Below, piece after piece: positions 42,897 to 53,879 of a stretch of DNA of 64,000 nt (positions are counted from its first letter, which is position 1; each line of letters opens with the position of its first letter). The DNA is from Branchinecta lynchi (taxonomy: Eukaryota > Arthropoda > Branchiopoda > Anostraca > Branchinectidae), in the NCBI GenBank assembly GCA_023053575.1, contig JAKZAP010000007.1, forward strand, positions 26,003,464-26,067,463, in the 5' to 3' direction. The position numbers were made by a program, and so were the translations under genes. Below the pieces are notes generated by a model. That model saw only the letters and a list, made by a program, of their open reading frames with translations. It ran no database searches and had not been told where the DNA came from.

Positions 42897-43976
42897 TTCA
42901 TGCTATAAGAAACATGAGCTTGGCCGCAGTTGGCGCATTTCGGTGCCTCTGAGCAAGGACTGTCTTTAGTATTGGAGTGGCATCCGGAACATTTAGAGCA
43001 CTTCATCTCATCTGGGGCACTTGGGCACTGAGCTACCGAATGATGGATACTTTGGCATCTAAGACACCGTCTAGGCAGTGCTTTATATTCCGATATTCTG
43101 AATGACTCGTAACCCACTCGGAGACCTATAGCAAGGGCGGATTTCAGTGCAGCGCAATCCAGGAACTCTAAGCGGAATGTATGAGAAGAGCCGATCTGGG
43201 TCGCCTCTACAAGACCGGGAATGGTGGAGACGAGTACGCTGCTGGAAACACTATCGGGAAGTCCCCTGATGACTCCTAGCGGTTTGCGGTCAATAACTTT
43301 TGCAACAATGTTCGGATAGCTCGCTACGGCAGAGGCGGCGAGTGAGTCGGCAGATACTTTATCCCGCGTGACAACAACCCATCTTTTCCGTAATGGATCG
43401 GATTTTCCCGATAGAATTCCACCATGGCCGGGGAAAGAATCGAGCTTTTCCTTGCGAGAAACGGGGTCTCTTAGTTCTGGAGGTGGATTTTTAAGGACGA
43501 CCGCGTACGAGGGTTTGCGATCGGTAGCCTTACTATCCGGAACCAAAGGAATATTTATAGACGTTGAGGGGCCATTGGAGTTCGCAAGCGATTTCAGCTG
43601 ATCGAGGCACTGGTTAACTTTAGCGGTAAGGATGGAGTAAGATGACGCCGGAATACTAGGGACTTCCGAGGGAGATTTGATCACAAAGTCTGGAGTGTCG
43701 ATACCTTCTGCACAGCAACGAGTGAGGGCTGCAAATAATGTCCGATAGTGAACTACTCTTGGCATTGGGGCCTATACGACGAGGCATTAGTTCGTCCGGG
43801 AAACATTTACCGTATAAAAGTTTCTTAGAGTCAAGAACGTCCGCAGACTCGAAAAACTCACTGGCGTACGTCACAATCGACGGATGGTCCAACACCTCAT
43901 CGAGATTGTGCTGAACGAAATTCAAAACTGGGCAGTAATAAAGCGTACCGTTATTCCAATTGTCCATGATAAGCAA
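42854..43976 (-). pseudogene. LINE ORF1 (gag-like, three zinc knuckles), frameshifted
   Basis: RNA-binding ORF1 of the LINE. A helical N-terminal part (frame 43,976-43,7xx) shifts frame near 43,750 into 43,765-42,854. The C-terminus holds CLRCQSIHHSVAQC (CX2CX4HX4C), a CSKCSGCH knuckle and CANCGQAHVSYSMKC (CX2CX3HX6C), the knuckle set of jockey/I-type LINE ORF1 proteins. A central RRM-like region is possible (RKPLGVIRGLPDSVSS). It overlaps ORF2 slightly. Confidence 0.8.
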
Positions 43977-44285
43977 ATATCACTCACGACTCGGCATCAG
44001 TCCAAAATGGGTCAAGATAAACAGGTATATCCACAGAGAAGTTCGCGATAAGCACGCTTGTTACGCGATCCGCACTGCTTGAATGCTGAATGAATACTCA
44101 TGCTAGGATGTGTATACTCATGAATACTAATGCTAGGAGGTATAAAATAGTTACAATCTAGTACGTATCGGTTAAATTCATCCGTTAGCTTGAAGTATGA
44201 GGACAAACTGTGAGTAAAATAATATAGTATTTGTTCATAGTAGTAATATTTAGGCGTTCGAACCAATTCTGCTAAAAAAAAACAT
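43977..44285 (-). other. Probable LINE 5' region
   Basis: It lies upstream of ORF1 on the minus strand. It carries a short imperfect direct repeat (ACTCATG..AATACT.ATGCTAGGA, twice near 44,095-44,140). The 5' end of the LINE cannot be located. Confidence 0.3.
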
Positions 44286-45430
44286 CATGTGTTGTTTTTG
44301 CGCATCTTGGGGAATTAAGGGAGACACCCGACTGAATGGTTTTCGTTTTATTTACCGACACAGGTCTCGTAAAAACCTTCTGCGTAAGACCTCCACAGTT
44401 GATTTTCCACTGAAGATTTCTTGAGGAGTGCTAAATATCGGCGAATAAACTGCTCCCTGTTCAGTGGTCAGCCTGTCCTCCGTTACCTGACACATCGACA
44501 GACATCCTCACAGTTATCGGTTGACAGGGCACAGATGATCTATTAACTCGACAACTAAGGCCTAGGACGATGGGGTCAATACAAAAGAGGCAAGGCACGG
44601 CATAGTGCAGGAGGCACGAGTACTAAAAATTGACACGAAAACCAAAAGAGCCCTTTCAAGCTTTTACGTGCCTTCGTCTAGGCTCTGTGTTTTTTTTTAT
44701 GGCGTAAGCTGAAATAAAACTGATTGATTGATTGATTTAGAGTGAGAGGCAGGAACAATGTTCTAATGTGCCTTCGTTTAGGCTCTGGAGTTACGAACTC
44801 TCGCTAACTTGTCTACTTCTACTACTTCCTAAACTCTTTTTATTACTCGTGCCTCTTGCGCCCCGCCGTGTAATTTCTGCTTTGCCCCCCACGGTCAGTA
44901 ACCCCATTACCTTTCTATACTTCCAGATTGTACGTTCGCTTTGGTGTGTGCGGTAGCCTGTTGTGCCGCTGTGAGACTTCCTTTCGACTCTCTTTTTCCT
45001 AACCCACCACGAAAAAATGTTAGTCCCTGGATGGTTACGAAGGTTGGATTCGGGCAGAAGAACATGCAGTTGTCACCGCTCGATGGTGAGGGATTTTTCA
45101 GCATTATGTTTCCAATTATTTTAGAAACAAAAAGCCTAAAGTTAGCAGCATGCCGAAGATGAAACCGACTAAGCTTGTCTCCACGTTTAAATGCTAATGC
45201 CAATACAACCTACTTTCGTAATTGCATTCATTATTTTGAACCTCTGTTCGCGTATCATGCTATTGGTGCGTAAAATCGGTTCATTAAGTTCTGCCGAGTT
45301 TTTGCAGTAGTCAATGGACCTCCGAAAAGGCTTCAAGTATCCAAAGCCAAAGCCATGGAAAAGAGCCTAATTTTGCCGTATTCCAAAAGTTTTGAAATTG
45401 CAAAACAAACAGTAAATAGTACGAGGTGTA
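44286..45430. other. No gene; retroposon tail with TGAT repeat
   Basis: At 44,711-44,738 AAATAAAACTGATTGATTGATTG resembles the 3' tail of a LINE or SINE. A ~22-bp block (GTGCCTTCGT.TAGGCTCTG) is repeated at 44,668 and 44,768. Nothing else is supportable. Confidence 0.4.
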
Positions 45431-46998
45431 CTTTTTGGGATCCCAAAACGTAAGTGTAGGGATACGTATGACATCGCAAAAGTTGTCCGTCTGTTCGTCC
45501 GTCCGTCTGTTCGTCTGTCCGTCCGTCTGTCAGCACGATAACTCTCGAAGGGAATGAGATATTTTGATGAAACTAAACAACAAATAAACGACAAATAATT
45601 CGCCCGGAATCTGGCAAAAAGTTGGTTAAAAGTAAAAGTTTTATTTGAAGTTGACCACGATGGTGAAAACCATTTCCTCGCCGGACAATTAGTTCGTCCG
45701 GAATCCGGCAAAAACCGGAAAGTTGGTTAAAAGTAAAAGTTTATCTGAATTTTATTAGATGTTTTATTTAGGGGTAAGAAGACATGCTGAACGCGATGAT
45801 GAAAACCATTTTCTTGCCGGACATGTCGTCCGTCCGGAATCCGGCAAAAAACGGAAAGATAGTTAAAATTAAAAGTTTTATTTGAAGTTGATTAGATGAC
45901 AGATTTAGGAGTAAGAAGGCATGCTTAAAGCATTGTCCTAATAGGTGTAATAAGGTTTATTACCGCGTATAAGACTTATTACAGATTCCTCTTTTCCTCG
46001 GAGCGTGCTGTAATAAGGTGAATAAGGAGAATAGACTAGCGTTCTATTCTGGCTTATGCAGGGCCAATCAGATCGCTTGGTTGGTTCCGCCAGCGGGCCG
46101 AGGAGAGGCGCAGCGTCGTCAGGGTTGCAAAGAAAGCACAACAGTTCTACTTTGTTGGAAGCTAAAGAAACAACTTTTCTTAACAAAAACACGTTTTTGT
46201 TCTATTACGACGGCTTTTCGTCAATTAGAGGATCAATGCTGTCCATCCGTTATTTTAATAGCTTTTTTACAGTATAGTTTGCGTTATATTGTACTCGTGT
46301 ACTGCAAGTAGTACCAACAACCTTTTCGGATATTTTTAGAGCTCGAAAAATTGTATTACCTTGGCAACACTGGAAGCCGCATTGATAAGAACCTCTTGGG
46401 TTGTATTTGAACAGGCGTGTGTATTAAGACGTAAACATCGCGTATAGCGCTATTCACCTTATTACACCTATTAGGACAATGCTTAAGACTTGTATGAAAA
46501 GCATTTTCTACCCGGACAAATAGTTCCCCGGAATCCGGTCAAAACCGGAAAATTCGTTAAAAGCAAAAGTTTTATCTGAAGTTGACTAGATGGCAGACTT
46601 AGGGCTAAGGAGACGCTGAGTCTGTATATGACATTCACTTTTCACCCGGACATATAATTCGTCCGGAATCCGGAAATTTTTTCGTAAGTAAAGTTTTATT
46701 TGAAGTGATATTAGATGTCCTTTATAGGGATAAGGAGATATGCTGAATTCGTTTCTGAGTTTTCTTTTCTGCTGGACAAGTAGTTCGCTCGGAATTTGGC
46801 CGAAACCGGAAATTTGGCAGAAGTGAAGCAGGAAGTTTCGGTCAGTATCGTCAAAATAGATATGCCTGATAAAGGTATATCCGAACTTGGTTTTCGCAGA
46901 TGATTAGCCTGGCGAAAACTGGATCTGGCGAAGACAAGACCCAGTTGTCAGTATCAAATACTTTATTTTTGGGATCCCATCGAAACCTTAGGTCTTGC
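45431..46998 (-). mobile_element. GGGATCCC-bounded repeat element, copy D (reversed)
   Basis: Reverse of copies A-C: it begins CTTTTTGGGATCCCAAAACG, then the (CGTC)n tract and inverted ~120-bp units with TCCGGAATCCGGCAAAAACCG, and ends GGGATCCCATCGAAACC. A 555-bp MITE at 45,929-46,483 has inserted within a unit. Confidence 0.75.
45929..46483. mobile_element. MITE with AGCATTGTCCTAATAGG ends
   Basis: The left end AGCATTGTCCTAATAGGTG and the right end CACCTATTAGGACAATGCT are exact inverses, extending to TAATAAGGT/ACCTTATTA. TAA duplications flank it (45,926-45,928; 46,484-46,486), as in Harbinger-type elements. The interior has open frames without known motifs (46,018-46,311) and no transposase. 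Confidence 0.85.
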
Positions 46999-47502
46999 TT
47001 CACAAAACGTCATGTTGCCAATTGTAACGCAGCTATTAATGGGTTCTGTTTAGTCGAAACTTTAAAAAACTTTTTTTTTGTATTATTTAGAGGCGAAGGC
47101 CTTTCTGTTACTTAGTATTAAATTTGGTTTTGGATTATATATATTTAAATGTAATTAGTATATCAAAATGTTGGAGAACATTGGCCAGTGCCTATACCAT
47201 ATAAAGGTTTTACACAAGAATCCTAACTCACAACTGTGTTGATTAGTCAATTTGATCAACAGGTTGTGCGAAGAACGGTCTTCTCTACTCCCCCCTCCCC
47301 AGACTGAGAGGCCTTCGGTTGTTTGTGCGAAGGACACAAATTATGCAGCTGTCCCTTACTATAGTAACTAATGGACCAAGTCGTGCCATGAATCTCGTCG
47401 GCCAACCAAAAATATACAGAACTAATTCTATAGTTACAAACCAACCATAACGTCACAACGAATATGTAGACATCTTTGTCATAAGCAAATGTGGAAAAGC
47501 TT
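46999..47502. other. No recognised feature
   Basis: AT-rich sequence with no supported gene or repeat. Confidence 0.4.
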
Positions 47503-47943
47503 AAAGTTTAACTGAAAAGCAAACTTATTTTGGTATCATTTAGTTGAATACACAAAGTTATTTAGATTCTGCTAAGAGATTTTTTTATTTTCCACTATCT
47601 GCTCTAGTAGTGAGGTTCAGAATGTCTACGGCTGTCCCCACAGCGCAAATTCTACTATGACGCGGAATATTTGAATCTGAACACAAACGCGGCTTTTCAG
47701 TGGGTGGTGATAAGCTTGGTGAAGACATTGAACAAAAAAATTTCATAAATCTTTTTCGTCAAGCATACGGCACAGGTAGCACCGCAAATCTGACAGGGAA
47801 ATTCCACTATTTCAAAATTGATTATTCGTGGATAGCGGAGCAACAAAGTAACACATTTTCATCGGGTCTTCAAGCCTCCTTAAGTGAATAGGTGAGGCGT
47901 AACAAGACTGTCCAATCTCTGCCCTTTTCAGTTAAACTTTAAG
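47503..47943. mobile_element. Short DNA element with CTTAAAGTTTAACTG ends
   Basis: The left CTTAAAGTTTAACTGAAAAG and the right CTTTTCAGTTAAACTTTAAG are inverse. The 63-codon open frame at 47,700-47,891 lies wholly inside. A shortened relative is near 9,370-9,450. Class not determinable. Confidence 0.65.
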
Positions 47944-47978
47944 GGATCTGTGGGGTGTAGTTTATTGAGAAAAATTAT

Positions 47979-48230
47979 AACGTGTTCTTCAAAACTGTGC
48001 TAACTGAAATTCTCTTGAAAACTGAGTTAACTATACCATTGGAAAGAACATAGCTGATTTGGTATTCTGTTAAATTGCGCTAAGTGTTAGATGACGACAT
48101 GGGCACCATCTTAACAGGTCCACTGGTTTTAACTTTCTGAGTTCCTACTTTTTTCACTGAGATGGCTTACACATAACTGGGCCCACAAATTATGAAAATG
48201 TAACTAGCACAGTTTTGAAGAACACGGTAC
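47979..48230. mobile_element. MITE with GTGTTCTTCAAAACTGTGCTA ends
   Basis: GTGTTCTTCAAAACTGTGCT at 47,982 is the inverse of AGCACAGTTTTGAAGAACAC at 48,208. It lies just before the acceptor of the lyase exon, so it is an intronic insertion. The interior is unremarkable. Confidence 0.65.
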
Positions 48231-48275
48231 AATTGGTTTAATGTTCGTTCGCTAAGTCTCGAAAATCAATTTCAG

Positions 48276-48913
48276 GAGTCAACGTATTGAAAGTCAAGTA
48301 CCCTCAAGGCAGCTACAGCCCTGGACCTGGCCACATTACTGGCGGATGTAGCTTCTACGCATGGAACACAACGTTATCGTCCTCCAACACCCTTGAGCTC
48401 AAATACAAAGTTCGCTTCAACTCCAACTTCAAGTTTGTAAAGGGTGGCAAATTGCCGGGCTTCTACATCGGAGACGGAGCAAGCGGTGGCTCCTACTCGC
48501 CAACTGGCGGCTCTTACCGAGTGATGTGGCGGAAGGATGGCGCAGGAGAGGCCTACGTCTATCCACCTAAGGGAGTAACCCCCAATTTTGGCATGACCCC
48601 CGTAATTTACAACTCAGGAATTTCGGTCTGGCGGACCTCTGGACTCAAGTTCAAACCAGCCCCGGAATGGAACACAGTAACCATTCGGATGAAGCTGAAT
48701 ACGGTAGACGATGGTGTCGTCAGACACAATGGGCTTCTTTACATCGATATTAACAATACTCCCAAAACCTTTAATAACATGGTTTGGCGCAAATACGGTA
48801 GTGTCAGCAATGTTGGTGTCATGTTTTCAACTTTTTTCGGTGGTAGTAACTCGTCTTGGGCGACACCTGAAACTACGTACGCCTATTTCAAGGATGTAGA
48901 AATCAACAAGTAG
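48276..48913 (+). CDS. Terminal exon of a polysaccharide lyase family 14-like protein
   Basis: About 212 codons follow an acceptor (AAAATCAATTTCAG|GAG) and end in TAG. The beta-rich product carries VKYPQGSYSPGPGH at its start, then the conserved core KFVKGGKLPGFYIGDG, the strand RVMWRKDGAGEAYVYPP, and WNTVTIRMKLN, as in PL14 alginate/glucuronan lyases of molluscs, algae and chloroviruses. The family cleaves uronic-acid polysaccharides by beta-elimination, usually outside the cell. The exon starts with two bases completing a codon, so at least one upstream exon (signal peptide) is missing from view; none was found within 1 kb. The GC content is higher than the surroundings. Substrate is not predictable. 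Confidence 0.82.
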
Positions 48914-49099
48914 GCTACGGATAAGTCCTGCAAAAATAAGAGAAAACAGTTTGATCATATTTATGAGCTTAGTCGTGTTTCAATGGTATTTATTTCTGTA
49001 GTCTTTTAGCGGTTTCTTTTGAGGTCATAAATTCTGTCAGCATCTTACTTACTTGTACTGTTTAGGACGCACGCTCTAAGGTGAGAGGCGGTGTACCAT

Positions 49100-49500
49100 T
49101 TGATAAGTCCGACCAGGGACCCATACATTTCCTGAAATGACTCGCCATTCAGGGGTCTTGTCATTTCCTCTGCTTCTATGTTGCCCGAGCCTACCTAGTT
49201 TCCAAAAATTCCGCTTAGGTCGAATCAGCGTTCTTGCTCAGATAGACAAAATTGCCAGCATGCCCCCTAAGGTAGGACAAAAGATCCAGGATACTTTTCC
49301 ATTATAGAGAAACATTCCTAGTTCAGCACAACAGCTGCGAAAAATTTTCTCTATCTGGATAGTCGGGTATTTTATCCCCTTGGGTATTTTTCGAACTATC
49401 TGAAGCTCGGTCAAGAGCGCATCAGAAGTCTCTTATTGACAAGCCCCCTGAATGGCGAGTCATTACAGGAAATTTATGGGTCCTTGGTCCGACTTGGTTC
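49100..49500. repeat. Inverted repeat with ~80-bp arms
   Basis: GTCCGACCAGGGACCCATA..TTTCCTG and ATGACTCGCCATTCAGGGG on the left (49,110-49,160) are inverted on the right (49,440-49,495). The spacer is 250 bp without features. Probably a MITE remnant. Confidence 0.6.
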
Positions 49501-49618
49501 TTGGTGACGGAAACCGACCGGGTTTGAAATCCAATTCCAGGTCGAGCAACCGGGACATTGGCTGCCTTTTTGGGCAGTGTTGTCTCAGTCACATACACGA
49601 TCCATCGCAGGTATCTAG

Positions 49619-50084
49619 AAGCCCCAAATGTATGGAATGGATTTGAGGCCAAATACGTCGAAAATATAATCGAGAATCCCTCAAATGTCTTCGAGAATGA
49701 GAATCGACGAAAAGTCTCCGAGATTATTTTTAAGTCTTCGAGAAACTACAAAAAGTATTCGAGAAAAGAAAAGTATTCGAGAATGGTTAAAAGTATTTGA
49801 CATACATGAAATTAGGTATTCGAGAATAACATAAATGTAAAATGATAAAAATGTATTCGCGAATTTTAATTTTTTTAAATTCTCCAATTTATTTTCGTCA
49901 TTCTCGAAAAGATGTGTGTCATTCTCGGGTTCTTATTTCAATTTAAATGTCAAATATATTGTAGATATTTTCGAATAGTACACCGGTTCCTCGAAGACAT
50001 TTAAGAGATTCTCGAATTCATTTCGGGGATTCTCGAATACATTTTCGACCTATTTAGCCTCGAATCCATTCCATACAGGGGCTT
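49619..50084. mobile_element. Small foldback element with TTCGAGAAT subterminal repeats
   Basis: The ends AAGCCCC..TGTATGGAATGGATT and AATCCATTCCATACAGGGGCTT are inverted. From both ends inward the motif TCGAGAAT (or TCTCGAA on the other side) recurs every ~20-30 bp, at least eight times per side. No open frame is real. The architecture parallels the terminal arrays of the large palindrome that starts 530 bp downstream, although the motif differs. Confidence 0.65.
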
Positions 50085-50163
50085 GAAAGCATCTAAGAAG
50101 TCCACGGCTTCGCGAGAAAGGAGTGCTATCACGAGACATGTTATGCGTCAAGACGCAAAACCA

Positions 50164-50610
50164 ACAAGACCAAAGGTTTTGATGGGATCCCAAAATTCAA
50201 TATTTGATCCAGACAATTGGGTCTTGTCTTCGCCAGGTCCAGTCTTCACCAGACCCCCTGAACATGTTTACTACTAAAATTCAGAAACTAATTAAGGCCA
50301 AAAAGCTACTGATCTGAGAAAACCAAGATCAGATATGGATTCACCATGTGTATGTTTACCCCTATAAGTCATATCTGTTCTGAAGAAAACTTCCTGCCTT
50401 GCTCCTGCCGATTTCTTTCGGCCGAATTCCGGAACTACCTGTCCGGCAAAAAAAAGAAAGCTAAAAAAACGAACTCATCGTATCTTCTTTCCCCTACATG
50501 GAACATCTAATCAACTTCAAATTAAAATTCCCCTTATAACAAATTTTCCGGTTCCAGCCGGATCCCGGGCGAACTATATGTCCGGGTAAAGAATGATTGT
50601 CATATGAGGA
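50164..50610 (+). mobile_element. GGGATCCC-bounded repeat element, copy E, left part
   Basis: It starts ACAAGACCAAAGG..GATGGGATCCCAAAA like copies A-C, and breaks off within a unit at GGATTCAGC, where the 11.8-kb palindrome has inserted. It resumes at 62,464. Confidence 0.8.
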
Positions 50611-50639
50611 TTCAGCTATGGCATGCATTTTGGGTCAAA

Positions 50640-51060
50640 ATTGTTAAAAATGTTGCCGAGAATACTCGAAATGTCGCCGAGAATCCATGAAATGTAGCCG
50701 AGAATGCTGTTTTTGTCGCCGAGATTTTTTGTGTGTATCCGAGACTGCAACGTTTGTTGCCGAGAATGACAACTTTGTAGCCGAGATTTTCACTGAAAAA
50801 CGTGTCGCCGAGAAATACGGATATGCGTTCGAAACCAAAAATCTAGTTCCCGAGATGGAACAAAGTGTCGCCGAGATTGATAGAAATGTCGCCGAGATTT
50901 CGCGCAATGTCGCCGAGAATGCATGAGATGTCGCCGAGATTTCTTTGAAAATAACATACAAGTGAAAAAAGTGTCGCCGAGAACAAGAAAAAAGAATACA
51001 GCTTAGAACGAAAAATCTGATTTTTGAGATGGGAACAAATGTAGCCGACTTGGTGGTTGG
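50640..51060. repeat. Left subterminal array of GCCGAGAAT motifs
   Basis: About 15 occurrences of GCCGAGA(A/T)T, spaced ~20-35 bp, separated by variable AT-rich words often ending AAATGT. The mirror array is at 62,070-62,440. Open frames in both strands across the array are artefacts of this spacing. Confidence 0.85.
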
Positions 51061-51113
51061 TGAGGTCCTCCTTATTGTTCTATTTGTAAGTCCAGAACAA
51101 GTGTGATTCTTCG

Positions 51114-51266
51114 TTGCAGTACACGCTCACTACCATTGTAAGTGCTATATTTGCTATCGCACTCTTGTTGGTATTAATCTACTCAATAAACAATGTGAAC
51201 GTGAACAACAGTTGCTCAAAAGTAAGATCCACAGGAAGTTTCAAAGGAAAGGATATGGCTCAGAGG
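51114..51266 (+). CDS. Small single-pass membrane protein frame (left arm)
   Basis: The frame starts MQYTLTTIVSAIFAIALLLV, a clear transmembrane helix after four residues, followed by a Ser/Asn-rich and then basic tail (VRSTGSFKGKDMAQR). A hAT element is inserted right after the AQR codons; beyond it the pre-insertion sequence would soon meet a stop, giving ~53 residues. The right arm (61,945-61,793, minus strand) holds the same frame with one conservative I-to-V change. Conservation between arms may only reflect recent duplication, so coding status is uncertain. An upstream ATG is not visible (the frame is counted from a CAG-TAC context), so it may be an exon. Confidence 0.4.
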
Positions 51267-51779
51267 CAGGGGCGTTGCGAAAGGGGGGGGGGTACAACAT
51301 TCGGTAACTTATTCGGTATAATTGCCAGGATTCGGTAGTTACCACGAACATGAAGAGGTCGAGTGAAGAACTGGTCGCAGACAAAGGATTTCATCGATAT
51401 TCCTTACTTTTATTTGTATCCTAAAAACAAGCTCTTATCAGAAATGTCTCGAAAATTCTGCCTGCGGCGCTTTTCATAATATTCACTATTTTCCGGAAAG
51501 GTGCGTCATTTAGCTAGGTTTTATACCAGTTTTAGGGATCGCGATTTTTCAAAACCCTAAAAGCTAGAACCTGCATGGAAATAGCTGAATTTGGCAGGAA
51601 AAAATTAACTTAAAAAATCTCGCCTGCGGCGCTCACTTTATGTGATCATGGCTAGTAATGACTAGTCATACAGTAGCTGATGCTGCCGGGATGTCGCTCC
51701 ATCCGGTTTCTGGAAATTCTTAGGATCCCGGTGTTTTGGCTCTGCACCCAACTACAAAAATTCACTTGCGACGCCCCTG
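51267..51779. mobile_element. hAT-type element in the left arm
   Basis: CAGGGGCGTTGCGAAAG on the left and CACTTGCGACGCCCCTG on the right. The flanks CTCAGAGG (51,259-51,266) and CTCACAGG (51,780-51,787) form an 8-bp duplication with one mismatch. Inside are GCCGCAGGC-type blocks and ACCGAAT repeats. The same insertion, with the same mismatch, is in the right arm. Confidence 0.8.
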
Positions 51780-52222
51780 CTCACAGGTACTAAGAAAGCT
51801 AGAATAAGTATAGTCGTTGAAAGAAATATATAACTGAAACGCATTTATTTTACGGATATATCATCAAAAATGTGTTACCACCTTAAATTTTTTGATATAA
51901 TGACTTTAGCACAAAAACCTGGTTCTGGGGAGCTTGACTTTGACATGGACGACTGATTTTCTCTTTCATTTAAGTCATCCACCAATAGCCTTGTATACTG
52001 GTTAGGGCTAAGGTTCAAGCATAGCAAGTATGATAGTTTGGTTCTTGCAATAGCCTTGTCACATGGTTATGGTTCAAGTCTCCAAACATCGTTTGAATGG
52101 TAGTTTTGGTTCATCTTAAAAGGAAATGTCAGGTAAGCAGCACTTCATAGCATCTCCATGACTGGAAGTGCAAGCCCATCTCAGAACCATGCTTGTTCAT
52201 GGTTTCACATTCAAATCCAAGA

Positions 52223-52492
52223 TCAGAGCTTCTGAGAACTTAACACGTCAGCAGGGCCAGGAATTGGCTCAAGCTCACTACTTCCGAACTGTAGTTTCAA
52301 TGACTTATTAGGACTGTGATTGTTCAACTCAACTTCAGAGACAAGAAGTGGTTTATCTGATAGGTGGAAATAAACAGGAAATTTCAGTGATGCAGCTTTT
52401 CCGCCTCGAAATTCCGGCTTCCTCACGCCTACAGATCCCCAGAAGCTGAGGAATATATCCTTTGCATACACGTTCCATGTACTGATTGTCAA
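52223..52492 (-). CDS. Unknown frame LKFPVYFH, left-arm copy
   Basis: A minus-strand frame ending in a stop at 52,223 encodes LKFPVYFHLSDKPLLVSEVE and then SSELEPIPGPADVLSSQKL. The last ~55 residues are nearly the same in the right arm (60,640-60,810, plus strand), while the sequence before them differs because of frame changes. The common part probably marks the true coding segment, perhaps a C-terminal exon. No family recognised. Confidence 0.4.
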   Translation of the reverse strand: MTISTWNVYAKDIFLSFWGSVGVRKPEFRGGKAASLKFPVYFHLSDKPLLVSEVELNNHSPNKSLKLQFGSSELEPIPGPADVLSSQKL

Positions 52493-52519
52493 TTAATATA
52501 CTTTTCCAAATTTTGGCTA

Positions 52520-52738
52520 TCACCCCTTGACTTCATATTTCAGGAAGTGCTCAATACTGTTCAAAACTGGAGCTTGAGTACTAGTCAGCTGCTCCTGTTG
52601 GCTTTGGGCACGAATGATCACTGCATGGGCTTTGCCTATTCCTTCTTGCGGACCTTTAATAGCCGATTTCCCACACTGACTTCCATTATCGACAAGTGCA
52701 TCTAACACTTTGGAATCCATCTTCGAATTTCCGATCAT
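52520..52738 (-). CDS. Unknown frame MIGNSKMD, left-arm copy
   Basis: 73 codons: MIGNSKMDSKVLDALVDNGS, then GIGKAHAVIIRAQSQQEQL and a stop. The right-arm copy (60,255-60,476) keeps the first 53 residues, then diverges because of a ~32-bp insertion there. A different frame on the same strand is also open in both arms (YDRKFEDGF..VRC), so the coding frame is uncertain. No family recognised. Confidence 0.35.
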   Translation of the reverse strand: MIGNSKMDSKVLDALVDNGSQCGKSAIKGPQEGIGKAHAVIIRAQSQQEQLTSTQAPVLNSIEHFLKYEVKG

Positions 52739-52937
52739 AATGGCCGAGGCAGTTATGTTTCTTGATCAATGACTGTGCCCTGGAAAGGAGATCAAGTTGG
52801 GCACACATAGCACTCATCAGAAGAAACAATGGTATTCTCAAGTGTTAGGTTAATTGTGAATGAATTTGTGGTAAAACAATTAAAGATTCTTCCTTAAATA
52901 TCTGATTTTGTGAATTTCTTCTCTGAAAATCAGATAT

Positions 52938-53500
52938 TTAAGGAAGAATCTTTAATTCTTTTTCCACAAACTCATTTGCCAACTTGAGAGGCTTGAGCCT
53001 GAAAAGGACCCTTGTAGCTGACTTATCGGTTTGCACCGTACAAGATGATTCGCAGTCAGCATGGGCTGGAGGACTATCTCCAACCTTCTTTATACTCTTG
53101 ATGACTATCTCTCTATGCCGATTCAGAATCTCTGGGTACCTGCGGAAGAAATGAAGAAATGGTGCCAAAGCTGCGCTGACTCAGGATCTGAGTCGTTGAG
53201 TTTGAGTCGTTACGGACACGTTTACGGTACTCTTTCTTCCTGAGAATCAGTGGCGTGTTCTGAACTTAGTCATATAGAGTATTATCCCACAACTAAAAGT
53301 CTCCTGCTTTGGAAAGTGAACTGTTTGCTAATTCAGTCTCAGGCAAGGAGTTTTTAGCAAACTCTTTGCTTAAAAGACAATCTAGATCTGTCATGGAAGA
53401 AAAGCAAAACGGCTCCATAGCGTGGTGCCAGAGAGCCAATGTCTGCAGATACTTACATACAGTACTCAGAAAAAGAGCCATTGACAGTCAAAGGTATGTC
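52938..53500 (-). pseudogene. RYPEIL/CKYLQT frames, left-arm copy
   Basis: Two minus-strand frames: 53,481-53,293 (KYLQTLALWHHAMEPFCFSS) and 53,168-52,938 (RYPEILNRHREIVIKSIKKV, then PPAHADCESSCTVQT). Both have inverted counterparts in the right arm, where the first is frameshifted by an extra T near 59,555. A distant relative of the second frame is at 10,851-11,045. Together they look like exons of a degraded element gene; no known domain is visible. Confidence 0.4.
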
Positions 53501-53879
53501 AGTCAACTGTGGCTCAAACTATACTAAAACATGAGCTACTTGAACCACTGAAAGAACTTTAGAGAGGCTGCAATGGCCTTGAACTTCTGACTTTCTTTGG
53601 TATATGATGTCATCCTTAGGGAAACGTCAATACCTGACTAATCTAGCAAATCAAGTTGACACTGAAGGAAGGCCCATGAATAATACAGCACTGCACCCAT
53701 TTAGACACTCGCACTTCCTGAATCCTGTACCGCCTATTTCTTAGTATTTTTCTAGATTATTTTGTCTGAATGATCTTATGACTCTAGGCAGAGGTCTCGT
53801 TTCATGGAAATCTAGAGGGGCAAAAGTCACTGTACAGGACTGGGACGCAGGTGCCCTTCCAAGGGTTTCGGCATGTTGA

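Noticed and set aside
47700..47891. A 63-codon open frame upstream of the lyase exon, with AG before and AGGTGAGG after it
   Set aside because: It lies wholly within a DNA element bounded by inverted CTTAAAGTTTAACTG ends, has no PL14 similarity, and its frame hits a stop right at the supposed donor.
50644..50961. Open frames of ~100 codons in both strands with repeated FSATLREISAT/NVAEISRNVAE
   Set aside because: Generated by the GCCGAGAAT array; the mirror array gives the same pair.
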